Below are positions 35,031 to 42,863 of a stretch of 64,000 bases of DNA, piece by piece. Origin of the DNA: Methylobacterium sp. (GTDB lineage Bacteria > Pseudomonadota > Alphaproteobacteria > Rhizobiales > Beijerinckiaceae); the NCBI GenBank assembly GCA_020253445.1, contig JADCBP010000003.1, positions 1 to 64,000 of the forward strand, given 5' to 3'. The number at the start of each line of letters is the position of its first letter. Within the stretch, counting starts at the first letter, position 1. Position numbers and translations under genes: made by a program. The notes beneath the pieces are model-generated. The model was not told where the DNA came from, searched no databases, and saw nothing but the letters and a program-made list of their open reading frames with translations.

Positions 35031-35102
35031 TGGTCCACTATTTCGATCATGCTGATGAAGAATGGACGCACCCCATAGGAGTGCGTCCACCGGGAGAACG
35101 TG

Positions 35103-36485
35103 TCAGGCGACCTGGATCTTGAACTTCGGGATCGACCAGTTTGCCATGCCGAGGCTGTTCAGCGGAATCTTCTCCGGCTGGGACGTTCCGGCATGATCGG
35201 TGGTGCGCGTCTCGATCACATGCGTGCCAGCCGTGGCATCCCATGGGAAGTCGAACCGCACCCAAGTGTACTTTCCGAGGTTGGGCTGTCGCAGGGTGGC
35301 CATCTGCCAGGTGCCGCCATTCACGCGGTACTCGACATGCTTCACTCCGTGCTGGGGTGCCCAGGCATAGCCGCGCATTGTGTGCCGTCCGGCTGCCATT
35401 TTCGGCAATTCGCCCTTCTTCAGCGGATAATTGACGGGGATCGACGGCGATTGCTCGAGCACCAGAGGGACAGTGATCAGGGATTTGGGCGGCATCCAGG
35501 TCACCATCGGACCCTTGATATCCGCCGGCGTGATGCCGGGCAGGAACTCGTCATTCGCCGCATCGAATTCCGGCGCCTGATAATCCGGACCAAGGAACAC
35601 CTCGCCCTTGGTGTTGAGGCGCGTCCAGATGCGCTTGTCGGACACGCGGATCTCGGTCACCCATTTGATCGAAGCCGTGCCGCCCCAGCCCGGCACGACC
35701 ACGCGCACGGGCGCGCCGTGATCCGGAGTCAGCGGATTGCCATTCATGGCGTAGCAGATGCCCATATCGTGCTGCTGTGCGAGGACATCGGCGAATGGCA
35801 TCGGGCGGCCCATGTCATTGCCGTCTACACCCGACCAGAACAGGACTGTTCGCGCATTCGGCCTGATGCCGCAGCGGGCAAAAATCTCGGCCATCGAGAC
35901 ATACTGCCATTCGGCCTGTCCCACCGCACCAAGCACCCAGTTGCCACCGCCTACCTGCTGTCCGGTGAAGCCGCCCTGTTCCCAGAACAGGGTTCGACCA
36001 TTGCCATGGCATTCCATCGTCGCGATGATCGTCTTTGAAGGCATCTTGAGCAGATCTTCATAGCTGATCTCGAGCGGCCGCTCGACCGAAGAGCCATGGA
36101 TCTTCAGCTTCCAGTTCGCGCGATCAAGAACCGGCTTCTGGTCGACGGTTGGCGTCGGATAATGGTTGCGGACATAGAATTCCTCGACCGGGGTCATGAA
36201 GGTCGAGAAATTCCAGTAATTGCCCGAGCGCACCGTCGCGCCGATATTCAGGACGCGGCTGTCATCCTTGATCAGGATGCGGCGTGCCGGGGCTGCGGGA
36301 GCGGCGGGGGCGGCCGGCGCCGGCGCAGCAGGCGCCTGCTGCGCGCTCGCCTCCGAGCCGACCATCGCCGCCGCGCCGAAGGCGCTGGCGGCAACGAATA
36401 GACTCCGACGATCCATATTCGTCCCGTTTTTCAGGACGTCCTTCACAAGCGCTTCTGCCGCTGCGCGCTGACGTGTCTCCGACAT
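35103..36485 (-). CDS. Periplasmic sulfite dehydrogenase-like molybdoenzyme (SorA/SoxC family)
   Basis: 460 aa, sulfite-oxidase superfamily. A long Tat-type leader (MDRRSLFVAASAFGAAAMVG after a 23-residue extension) and an Ala/Pro-rich linker precede the Mo-cofactor domain, with the molybdenum-ligating Cys at position 159 (IIATMECHGNGR). The C-terminal dimerisation domain follows (RGYAWAPQHGVKHVEYRVNG; WVRFDFPWDATAGTHVIETR). It should oxidise sulfite to sulfate in the periplasm and reduce the cytochrome at 34644. GGAGGGG lies 5 bases before the ATG at 36485, deciding the long start. A sigma-54-type promoter lies 59 bases upstream, and the NtrC-type regulator gene is the next gene upstream. 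SoxC is an alternative name, but no other sox genes are present. Confidence 0.85.
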   Translation of the reverse strand: MSETRQRAAAEALVKDVLKNGTNMDRRSLFVAASAFGAAAMVGSEASAQQAPAAPAPAAPAAPAAPARRILIKDDSRVLNIGATVRSGNYWNFSTFMTPVEEFYVRNHYPTPTVDQKPVLDRANWKLKIHGSSVERPLEISYEDLLKMPSKTIIATMECHGNGRTLFWEQGGFTGQQVGGGNWVLGAVGQAEWQYVSMAEIFARCGIRPNARTVLFWSGVDGNDMGRPMPFADVLAQQHDMGICYAMNGNPLTPDHGAPVRVVVPGWGGTASIKWVTEIRVSDKRIWTRLNTKGEVFLGPDYQAPEFDAANDEFLPGITPADIKGPMVTWMPPKSLITVPLVLEQSPSIPVNYPLKKGELPKMAAGRHTMRGYAWAPQHGVKHVEYRVNGGTWQMATLRQPNLGKYTWVRFDFPWDATAGTHVIETRTTDHAGTSQPEKIPLNSLGMANWSIPKFKIQVA

Positions 36486-36543
36486 CGACTTCCCCTCCGA
36501 TCGTTCTGGTGAAGCGCTCTGGTTGGCGCCCGTTCGGAGGAGA

Positions 36544-36559
36544 TGCAGTCAGAGTGCCA
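36544..36559 (-). promoter_or_regulatory. Sigma-54 (-24/-12) promoter for the sulfite dehydrogenase operon
   Basis: Coding strand TGGCACTCTGACTGCA matches the sigma-54 consensus TGGCAC-N5-TTGCA, with the invariant GG and GC exactly 10 bases apart. The predicted start is about 45 bases before the ATG at 36485. A sigma-54 activator is encoded directly upstream. Confidence 0.75.
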
Positions 36560-36672
36560 TGGTGCTTTGCACAATCGGCCCCAAAAAATGCTGTTTTTTC
36601 AATGCTGATACAGTGGGCCCGTCCACGTTTTCGGATTGCGACAGGATGATCGGTCCGATTTTCCGGACTGGC

Positions 36673-38034
36673 TCAGCCCTCGTAGCGGATATCGAGCCGT
36701 CGGATCTTCTCGAACAGGGTTGATCGGGACACGTCGAGCCTCTGGGCGGCGAGAGTAACGTCCCCCTTGGTCAGCGCGAGCGCTGCCAGGATGGCGCGGC
36801 GTTCAGCGTTGTCGCGGCTCTGCTGGAGGGAAAGAACCGGGTCGGAGCTGTCGCCACGATGCACCTTCTCGGGAAAAAGATCGGCCGGACCAATCAGGTC
36901 AGTCTCGGCCAACGCAACCGCGCGCTCGATCCTATTGCGCAACTCGCGGATGTTCCCCGGATAATCATGGGCAAGGAGGGCATCCTCCGCGAGGAAGGAG
37001 AACTGCTTCTGGCCGGTGCCAAAACTTGAGCAGAACTCGCCCAGGAATCGGTTGGCCAACGCGAGGATGTCTTCCGGACGTGCACGCAATGCGGGAATGT
37101 CGACGACGATCACGGCCAGCCTGTAGTAGAGATCCTCGCGAAAGCGCCCATCCTTCACCCGCTGGGTCAGGTCGGCATTGGTCGCGGCAATGACCCGGGC
37201 CCGGAAGCTCGTCAGGCGGTCACCGCCGACACGCATGAATGTCCGCTCCTGCAGCAGTCGCAGAAGCTTGGCCTGCATGGTCTGGGGAAGATCGGCGACC
37301 TCATCGAGAAAGAGTATGCCATCACCCGCCTGCTCGGCATATCCGATCCGACGCGCCTGCGCGCCAGTGAACGCGCCTTTTTCGTGGCCGAAAATCTCGC
37401 TTTCCAGCAATTCTGCCGGTATGGCCGCGCAATTGATGGCCATGAAGGGCTGGGGGTGCCGCTGTCCCTTCGCATGCAGGAAGCGCGCGGCAACTTCCTT
37501 TCCGGCACCGCTTGGGCCAGTCAACAGCACGGTGGAATCAACCGTCGCCAGCCGTCGCAACTGACGCTCGACGATCGCGATGGCGGGAGAATTGCCGAGT
37601 TCGTAGCCCTCGGTCAGCGCCCAACGCGACGCGATGAGCTTTTCAATCCGCTGGAGCAGCGCATCGATTTCAAAGGGCTTGGTCATGTAATCGGCTGCCC
37701 CCGCCTTCATGAGGCGGACAGCCTGGTCAATCTCGCCAAATCCCGTTATGAAAAGGATAGGCGTGCCAAAGACTTGCGGCGCAATAACCTTGAAAATCTC
37801 TTCGCCCGTCAGGTCTGGCAGACGGATATCACAGAGGATCACATCAGGATCGGTATCACCGAGTTTCTGGATGGCATCGCGCCCCGTTCGGAACCACTCA
37901 GTCCGGTAGCCCTCGATATTGAACCACTCGATGAGGGACTGCCCCATCACAGGATCATCCTCGATGAGGACAACCAGCGGTCCGCGCCCCAGGATGGGAA
38001 GCCTAGGCCGCGGTTCGGAGATCTGGCTGAGCAT
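36673..38034 (-). CDS. NtrC-family sigma-54-dependent response regulator
   Basis: 453 aa. Receiver domain first (VVLIEDDPVMGQSLIEWF; phospho-acceptor Asp in VILCDIRLPDLTGEEIF), then AAA+ domain with Walker A LTGPSGAGKEVAARFLHAKG and the sigma-54-contacting GAFTGA loop (HEKGAFTGAQARRIG), Walker B DGILFLDEVADLPQ, and a Fis-type helix-turn-helix (LTKGDVTLAAQRLDVSRSTL). ATG at 38034 is chosen because it yields the receiver start; it overlaps the kinase gene by 32 bp. It probably activates the sigma-54 promoter at 36544 in response to the adjacent kinase and periplasmic sensor. Confidence 0.93.
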   Translation of the reverse strand: MLSQISEPRPRLPILGRGPLVVLIEDDPVMGQSLIEWFNIEGYRTEWFRTGRDAIQKLGDTDPDVILCDIRLPDLTGEEIFKVIAPQVFGTPILFITGFGEIDQAVRLMKAGAADYMTKPFEIDALLQRIEKLIASRWALTEGYELGNSPAIAIVERQLRRLATVDSTVLLTGPSGAGKEVAARFLHAKGQRHPQPFMAINCAAIPAELLESEIFGHEKGAFTGAQARRIGYAEQAGDGILFLDEVADLPQTMQAKLLRLLQERTFMRVGGDRLTSFRARVIAATNADLTQRVKDGRFREDLYYRLAVIVVDIPALRARPEDILALANRFLGEFCSSFGTGQKQFSFLAEDALLAHDYPGNIRELRNRIERAVALAETDLIGPADLFPEKVHRGDSSDPVLSLQQSRDNAERRAILAALALTKGDVTLAAQRLDVSRSTLFEKIRRLDIRYEG

Positions 38035-39439
38035 GAGGGATCCTGATGGTGATCGCGGTACCAGGTGGACCTTCGATGGAAATGGTGGCTCGCTGATCCG
38101 AGACAATCCGCGCGACGATCCACAAGCCAAGGCCGCCATTGGCATCATGCGCCGATGTCGCGCCCGCGGTAAGGAGCATCGCGCGTGAATCCGCAGGCAG
38201 CCCTGGCCCCTCGTCGGAGATATGCAGCACAGTCTGATCGCGATCGGAACGGACGCTGAAACAGACCCGGCCTCCCGGTGGCGAAGCCGCGCAGGCATTG
38301 AGCGCGAGATTGAGGGCCATCTGGCGGAACGGCTGGGCGGCGATGGAGGATTCGGTGCCAAGTTCGTTGAGCCATTCGAGCGTCAAATCGCGGCGCAACG
38401 CCTCGCTCTCGACCAGAAAGCGCAGATCTTCGATGTCGCTGGTTGTCAAGGTTTGATGATCCGTCTCGCCACGCCAGACAACCAGCGAGGCTCGGACAAT
38501 GTTGCGGATCCCGGTCAGGCCGCGTTCGAGCAGCGTCGCGGCACGATCGCGCCGCTCGGGATCATCACCATAGCGCTGGATCATCCGCACCGCGTTGAAC
38601 AAGCCGCCCAGCGGATTGTTGACCTCATGGGCGATGGCCGATGCGTACCGCCCGAGCAAGGCCCGACGTTCCTGATCGGCCAAACGGTGCAACAGGGCCT
38701 CCCGCTCGCTCACGGCGAGAGCCGCAGCATTGTAACGGCGATAGACCTTGCCAGCCTCGGTATCCGGAGGCGGAAGCTTGCTTTCTGGAATAGGTTCCAG
38801 CCGTCCATCGCCAGCACGGGCCAGATAGGTGGAAAGTCGGAGTAGGGGCCTCAGCGTACGGTGGACGACGAACCAGCCCAACCCGGCGAAAAGAAGTGTC
38901 AGCGCACCATTGACGCCAAGCAGGGTCCAGAACGTTTCCTGTCGGACCTGCTGGATTTTCGAGATGTCGATCTCAGCCGCAATCCTCCCGATCTCCTTGC
39001 CGCCCTCGCGCAAGGTCCTGTGGACCCAGACATGCCCGCCGGGATCACCGAGATCCGGCTCGCCGCGATCAGCGCGAGCTTTCTCCGGTGCCTTCAGGCC
39101 TACGGGATAGGTGGCCGGATCGAGGGCCGCCAGAACGGTCTCATTCGGCAGGATCACCAGGACAATTCGCGGGTTTACCCCGGAATATTTGTGGCGCGCG
39201 CGGTCGAGCACATCGAATGCCTCCCAAGGCTCCTGCCGGATGACCGGCGAATGGAGAGCCGTCGAGAGCCCGTCAAGGTAGGCTCCTGTCAGTTGCCTGA
39301 AGCTCTGGGCCTGGTCCCTCGCCAGCCGATCAAGGACAACCTTCGAAATTGCTGCTGCGATGCCGATCATCAGCAGGGCCACGACCAGCGGTGCCCGGAC
39401 GGCCAGCGGCCACCGTTGGGGGTGGAAAGCCGCGATCAT
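38003..39439 (-). CDS. Membrane sensor histidine kinase
   Basis: 478 aa. Two membrane segments (about residues 15-40 and 165-185) flank a periplasmic domain, followed by a HAMP-like linker (TLRPLLRLSTYLARAGDGRL), H-box with phospho-acceptor His (SAIAHEVNNPLGGLFNAVRM), and HATPase with N-box (ALNLALNACAASPPGGR) and G-boxes (ISDEGPGLPADSR; GGLGLWIVARIV). The start overlaps the periplasmic-binding-protein stop by 4 bp, and its end overlaps the regulator. The periplasmic loop probably receives the signal from that binding protein. Confidence 0.92.
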   Translation of the reverse strand: MIAAFHPQRWPLAVRAPLVVALLMIGIAAAISKVVLDRLARDQAQSFRQLTGAYLDGLSTALHSPVIRQEPWEAFDVLDRARHKYSGVNPRIVLVILPNETVLAALDPATYPVGLKAPEKARADRGEPDLGDPGGHVWVHRTLREGGKEIGRIAAEIDISKIQQVRQETFWTLLGVNGALTLLFAGLGWFVVHRTLRPLLRLSTYLARAGDGRLEPIPESKLPPPDTEAGKVYRRYNAAALAVSEREALLHRLADQERRALLGRYASAIAHEVNNPLGGLFNAVRMIQRYGDDPERRDRAATLLERGLTGIRNIVRASLVVWRGETDHQTLTTSDIEDLRFLVESEALRRDLTLEWLNELGTESSIAAQPFRQMALNLALNACAASPPGGRVCFSVRSDRDQTVLHISDEGPGLPADSRAMLLTAGATSAHDANGGLGLWIVARIVSDQRATISIEGPPGTAITIRIPHAQPDLRTAA

Positions 39440-40314
39440 CCCAGTTCCTGAACCCGCTTCCAATGTTCGGCGATACTGTCAAACAGGCTGGATTCACCCG
39501 CGACAAAACCGTCGAGCCGCAACATGCTGAGAATTGCCCGGCCGTTCGGATCATCCGGCATGCTGATCAAAGCCGCAGCAATTGCACTCCGCAAAACAGG
39601 GTCCACCCCGCGCGCCGCCGCAACCGGCGGGAAGCCCATGGGGTCGGAAATGTGCTGGATGCGCGTCCCCAAAACCAGCGCAGGTTCGATCTCGCGCATG
39701 ACATCCCAGACATAGCCGTCCACAGATCCCGAATGTGCAAGCCCGGAGGCCACCGCGCGGATCACGTTCCGATGCCCGAAGGTGAAAAAGGTCCGGGCAA
39801 AGAAAGTCGAAGGACTTTCGCGCAAGCCTGCCAGCAAGGACCGCGTCGCCAGAAAACCCGAATTGCTGTCGGGGTCCGAGAAGGCGTGAATGTCGCCGCG
39901 CAAGGCATGGATGGTCTCGCTCTCCCGCCCGGCCCGCGTGACGATGTAGGCCCGGTACAGGGGCGCGCGCCTGTAAAGCGGAACCGCAACCAGCCTGAGA
40001 TGCTCCCGGTTCTGAACAAACGGAAAGCCGCAGATCCACGCGGCATCAAGCTGGTTGGCGACCAGAAGCGACGTGATTTCCTGATAGGTCCGGCGCTTCA
40101 CCAGTTGGACAGGCCGCCCGATATGGCGCGACAGATAGCGCTCGAGATCAGCAATCAGCTGGATGTCCGAGTCCAAGAATACAGGGGTCAGACCAAAGAG
40201 TACCGGCCGCGCCGCGCGAACGATCGTCGGGAATTTCAAGGCAGCGGTTGCAAGTCCTCCGGCGAGGATATGACGGCGGGACGCGTCTTTTGGCCGGGCC
40301 TTTGCTGACAGCAT
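39436..40314 (-). CDS. PhnD/AioX-like periplasmic binding protein, putative ligand sensor
   Basis: 292 aa. Twin-arginine-type leader (SRRHILAGGLATAAL) followed by a PhnD-superfamily fold (LFGLTPVFLDSDIQLIADLE; VANQLDAAWICGFPFVQNRE; FSDPDSNSGFLATRSLLAGL). It lacks any transporter gene beside it and is translationally coupled to a histidine kinase and an NtrC-type regulator. That is the arrangement of AioX-AioS-AioR, where a PhnD-like protein binds arsenite in the periplasm and triggers the kinase. A Cys at residue 95 (AWICGFPF) could bind a thiophilic oxyanion. The neighbouring target suggests sulfite or a related oxyanion as ligand; this is inference. Confidence 0.8.
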   Translation of the reverse strand: MLSAKARPKDASRRHILAGGLATAALKFPTIVRAARPVLFGLTPVFLDSDIQLIADLERYLSRHIGRPVQLVKRRTYQEITSLLVANQLDAAWICGFPFVQNREHLRLVAVPLYRRAPLYRAYIVTRAGRESETIHALRGDIHAFSDPDSNSGFLATRSLLAGLRESPSTFFARTFFTFGHRNVIRAVASGLAHSGSVDGYVWDVMREIEPALVLGTRIQHISDPMGFPPVAAARGVDPVLRSAIAAALISMPDDPNGRAILSMLRLDGFVAGESSLFDSIAEHWKRVQELG

Positions 40315-40563
40315 GGAACCCTCCCCTGATGCCCCGTCTTTCGCGTGGCTTTTCGCAAACTGATCGAGAATTCATCGGCGATCAAGCGGTCGGGCGCTGT
40401 CAGATCAAAAATCGGCTTGCCTCCGGGATGGGCGTGGTTACCCTCGATGGCATGAGCGACGCCCGCCCGCTTTGGCTGGCGATGACCATGGGGCTCATGG
40501 GTAGCAGTGTGCCGAAACGATGAGCCGCGACCCAATTGCCATTCGGCCATGGAGGAGATGATT
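40315..40563. mobile_element. Intergenic region with an IS6-end-like scar
   Basis: 249 bases between the divergent sensor operon and dehalogenase. At 40392-40422 it reads GGGCGCTGTCAGATCAAAAA then TCGGCTTGCC, close to the left end at 34511. No transposase sequence follows. The sensor operon promoter and dehalogenase promoter must lie here. Confidence 0.4.
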
Positions 40564-41472
40564 GTGGACTTCTTGCGAACTCCCGATGCGCGCTTTGCCA
40601 CCTTGCCGGGCTTTGACTATCGGCCCGACTATGTCAGCGACCTGCCCGGCTATGAAGGATTGCGCGCGGCCGTGATTGATGAAGGCCCTGCCGATGCAGC
40701 CCATGTCTTCCTATGCCTGCATGGTCAACCCACTTGGAGCTATCTCTATCGCAAGATGATCCCGGCGTTTCTGGCCAGCGGTGCGCGTGTGGTAGCCCCT
40801 GATCTTTTTGGCTTTGGCCGGTCTGACAAGCCGATGGGAGAAGAAATCTATGGATTTGACTTTCATCGCCAATTCCTGATCAGGCTGATCGAACGGCTGG
40901 ACTTAAGGAATATCACTTTGGTGGTCCAAGATTGGGGCGGGCTGTTGGGGCTGACGCTGCCCATCCATGCCGGCATGGCTCAACGCATTGAACGCCTGCT
41001 GATCATGAACACCACTTTGGCCACTGGCCACCCGCCCAGTGCGGGTTTTCTGGCTTGGCGGGCCTTTGCCGGGGCGCGACCTGATCTGGATATTGGCGCG
41101 CTCCTCAAGCGATCGGCCCCACATCTCACGCCTGAAGAGATCGCCGCTTATGAAGCCCCCTTCCCCGACCAAACCTACAAGGCTGGCGTCAGGGCTTTTC
41201 CCAAGCGGGTGATGACGGAACCTGGCATGGAAGGTGTTGACGTGTCGCTCGCAGCGCGGACCTTTTGGGCCGAGCAGTGGCGGGGTAAGAGCTTCATGGC
41301 ATGGGGTGCGGCTGATCCGGTCTTCGGGCGAGATGTCATGGAGGATATGCATAAACTCATCCACGGCTGCCCGGCTCCGCTGATCATCCACGAAGGCGGC
41401 CATTTCGTGCAGGAATGGGGCCACGACATTGCGACCGCAGCGCTGAGCTACTTTGAGCGGACGAAAGATTAG
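40564..41472 (+). CDS. Haloalkane dehalogenase, subfamily I
   Basis: 302 aa, alpha/beta hydrolase. Catalytic triad as in DhlA-type enzymes: nucleophile Asp123 in VVQDWGG, acid Asp251 in WGAADPVFG, base His280 in GGHFVQEWG. Halide-stabilising tryptophans are probably Trp124 and Trp165 (FLAWRAF). It hydrolyses a C-halogen bond to an alcohol and halide without cofactor. The oxyanion-region motif is HGQPTW where HGEPTW is usual. GTG at 40564 is preferred: it gives the family start MDFLRTPDARFATLP, and GGAGGAG sits 6-7 bases upstream; ATG codons at 40549 and 40558 are alternatives. It lies alone between IS remnants, suggesting acquisition by transfer. Confidence 0.85.
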   Translation: MDFLRTPDARFATLPGFDYRPDYVSDLPGYEGLRAAVIDEGPADAAHVFLCLHGQPTWSYLYRKMIPAFLASGARVVAPDLFGFGRSDKPMGEEIYGFDFHRQFLIRLIERLDLRNITLVVQDWGGLLGLTLPIHAGMAQRIERLLIMNTTLATGHPPSAGFLAWRAFAGARPDLDIGALLKRSAPHLTPEEIAAYEAPFPDQTYKAGVRAFPKRVMTEPGMEGVDVSLAARTFWAEQWRGKSFMAWGAADPVFGRDVMEDMHKLIHGCPAPLIIHEGGHFVQEWGHDIATAALSYFERTKD

Positions 41473-41478
41473 GTCGTA

Positions 41479-41772
41479 TGGACAAACCTGATCCAGCATC
41501 GGATCGTGGCGAGTTGCACGAAGCCGAGGAAGCTGGACGCGAGCTTGTCGTAGCGGGTTGCCAAACGGCGTGAGTGCTTGATCCCCGGATCAAGTCCGAG
41601 GACAAGCCCTGTCGCAGAAGCGTTCGATGCGGTTGCGCATGGCGTCGATCGTCTTGTCGATGGCCCGCTGGACCTTCCGGTTCGGCTTGGTCGGGATCAC
41701 CGGGTCGATGCCACGCCGTTCGAGATCGGAGCGAATGGCGTCGCTGTCATAGCCCTTATCGCCCGATGCAGA
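41479..41772 (-). pseudogene. IS5-family transposase C-terminal remnant
   Basis: Minus strand gives DKGYDSDAIRSDLERRGIDP then VIPTKPNRK and RNRIERFC, and after an interruption KHSRRLATRYDKLASSFLGF and VQLATIRCWIRFVHTT-stop: the DDE C-terminal part of IS427-type IS5 transposases. The interruption (about 41574-41600) is the palindrome CTTGATCCCCGGATCAAG plus flank, inserted between the catalytic Glu helix and the C-terminus. Confidence 0.75.
41577..41594. repeat. Perfect 18-bp palindrome inserted in the IS5 remnant
   Basis: CTTGATCCCCGGATCAAG is nearly its own reverse complement (arms CTTGATCC / GGATCAAG). With its flank TCCGAGGACAAGCCCT it forms a short element of a type I recall as repeated in Hyphomicrobiales genomes. 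It splits the RNRIERF and KHSRRLATRYDK codons of the transposase. Confidence 0.65.
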
Positions 41773-41965
41773 ACGCCGCTGGGTCTGATCGTCGAGCCAG
41801 ACCTGCACCGCCTCGAATAACGCTTCCGAAACGATCGCCTTATGTTGGCTCGGGTAAGTCTGGCGTTTGTGCGAAATCTCCCCGCGATAGAGGCGATTGC
41901 GCAGGAGGTGGAACAGGGCACCGCGGCTGAAGGCCACGCCACCCCGCTTGCCAACATCCCAAGAC
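41773..41965 (-). pseudogene. Large serine recombinase internal fragment
   Basis: Minus strand: FSRGALFHLLRNRLYRGEIS then HKRQTYPSQHKAIVSEALFE and AVQVWLDDQ. This is the conserved 'recombinase' domain of large serine integrases/resolvases ('..l..iL.Np.Y.Geiv.k...ypgqHeaIvd..lwe.vq..L'). It is fused in frame to the IS5 remnant, lacks the catalytic Ser domain, and is non-functional. Confidence 0.7.
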
Positions 41966-42011
41966 AACGTTAGCCCTTCACTTGATGAAACGTTCATTTG
42001 GGGATTGTCGA

Positions 42012-42839
42012 ATGAAATTGTTTTCGGGATTTCGGATTCCCTCATCATTGGGCTTGCCGCAGAGATCCAGGTTGCTCATCGGCCTTGCGGTGCCGATGGC
42101 AATGATTGCTGTTTCGCTCCCTGCCAGAGGAGCGGAACAAACCGCCGCGATGGACGCCTCGTTCGCGCCGCGATGGACGTTTACGGTGAACGTCTATGCC
42201 TGGCTGTCAGGCATCAACGGGCGCTTGCGCACCATTCCGCCTTTGCCTGCCGTCGACGTGAACATCAGCTTCGGCACGGTGCTTCGGAACCTTGATGGCG
42301 CCTTGATGGGGACGGCCGAGGCCCGGTTCGACCGCTACATCTTCCTGACCGACCTCGTAGCCTCCCGCATCTCTCCCAAGAAGGCTATCGCGCTGCCGGT
42401 CGGTCCGGTCAGCGTCCGCGTCGAGAGCGGAGCGGTGATCGGGAGCGGCCTCGTCGGCTACCGGTTCCTGGAAACGACCAATGTCAGCCTCGATGTCCTC
42501 GTAGGCGCCCGATTGTTCGCGCTCAACAACACTCTGAGTGTCACCGGCGGGCCCGTGTCCCCCTCCTTCGGCAAGAGCGAGCGCTGGGTAGACGGCGTTG
42601 CCGGAATCCGAGGGATCGCGACGCTCTCGGACCGGCTTTTCATGACCGTCATCGCCATTGGCGGAGGCCTCTCATCCAGATACGAGTGGGACCTGTTCGG
42701 CGGCCTTGGCTACCGCTTCAGCGATCGCTGGAGCGCGATTGCGGGATATCGGGCGCTCAAGGTCGATTACCGGAGAGGCGACTTTATCTACAACGTGCTG
42801 CAGCATGGTCCGGTGCTGGGTGCGCAGTTTCGTTTTTAA
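42012..42839 (+). CDS. Outer-membrane beta-barrel-like protein
   Basis: 275 aa from ATG 42012 (an in-frame ATG lies at 41982). The N-terminal region has a signal-peptide-like segment (LLIGLAVPMAMIAVSLPARG). The remainder is rich in alternating hydrophobic strands with Gly/aromatic ends (VGYRFLETTNVSLDVLVGAR; LFGGLGYRFSDRWSAIAGYR) and ends in aromatic QFRF, the classic outer-membrane assembly signal. Specific family unknown. It ends 24 bases before the alkylsulfatase gene on the same strand, so it may provide a pore for long-chain substrates. Confidence 0.65.
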   Translation: MKLFSGFRIPSSLGLPQRSRLLIGLAVPMAMIAVSLPARGAEQTAAMDASFAPRWTFTVNVYAWLSGINGRLRTIPPLPAVDVNISFGTVLRNLDGALMGTAEARFDRYIFLTDLVASRISPKKAIALPVGPVSVRVESGAVIGSGLVGYRFLETTNVSLDVLVGARLFALNNTLSVTGGPVSPSFGKSERWVDGVAGIRGIATLSDRLFMTVIAIGGGLSSRYEWDLFGGLGYRFSDRWSAIAGYRALKVDYRRGDFIYNVLQHGPVLGAQFRF

Positions 42840-42863
42840 CCCAGAAGATCGTTGGAGGTTCCT

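Noticed and set aside
35103-36485. Complete Sox thiosulfate-oxidation system
   Set aside because: Only a SoxC/SorA-like subunit and a cytochrome c are present; no soxXYZAB genes occur in the window.
36656-36671. GTCCG-GAAAAT-CGGAC stem after the NtrC-type gene as an intrinsic terminator
   Set aside because: Only 5 bp of stem and no T-run; too weak to list as a terminator, though it could be part of an activator site.
39436-40314. Second phosphonate transporter binding protein (phnD paralogue)
   Set aside because: No permease or ATPase gene accompanies it, and it is coupled to a kinase and regulator, so a sensory role is more likely than transport.
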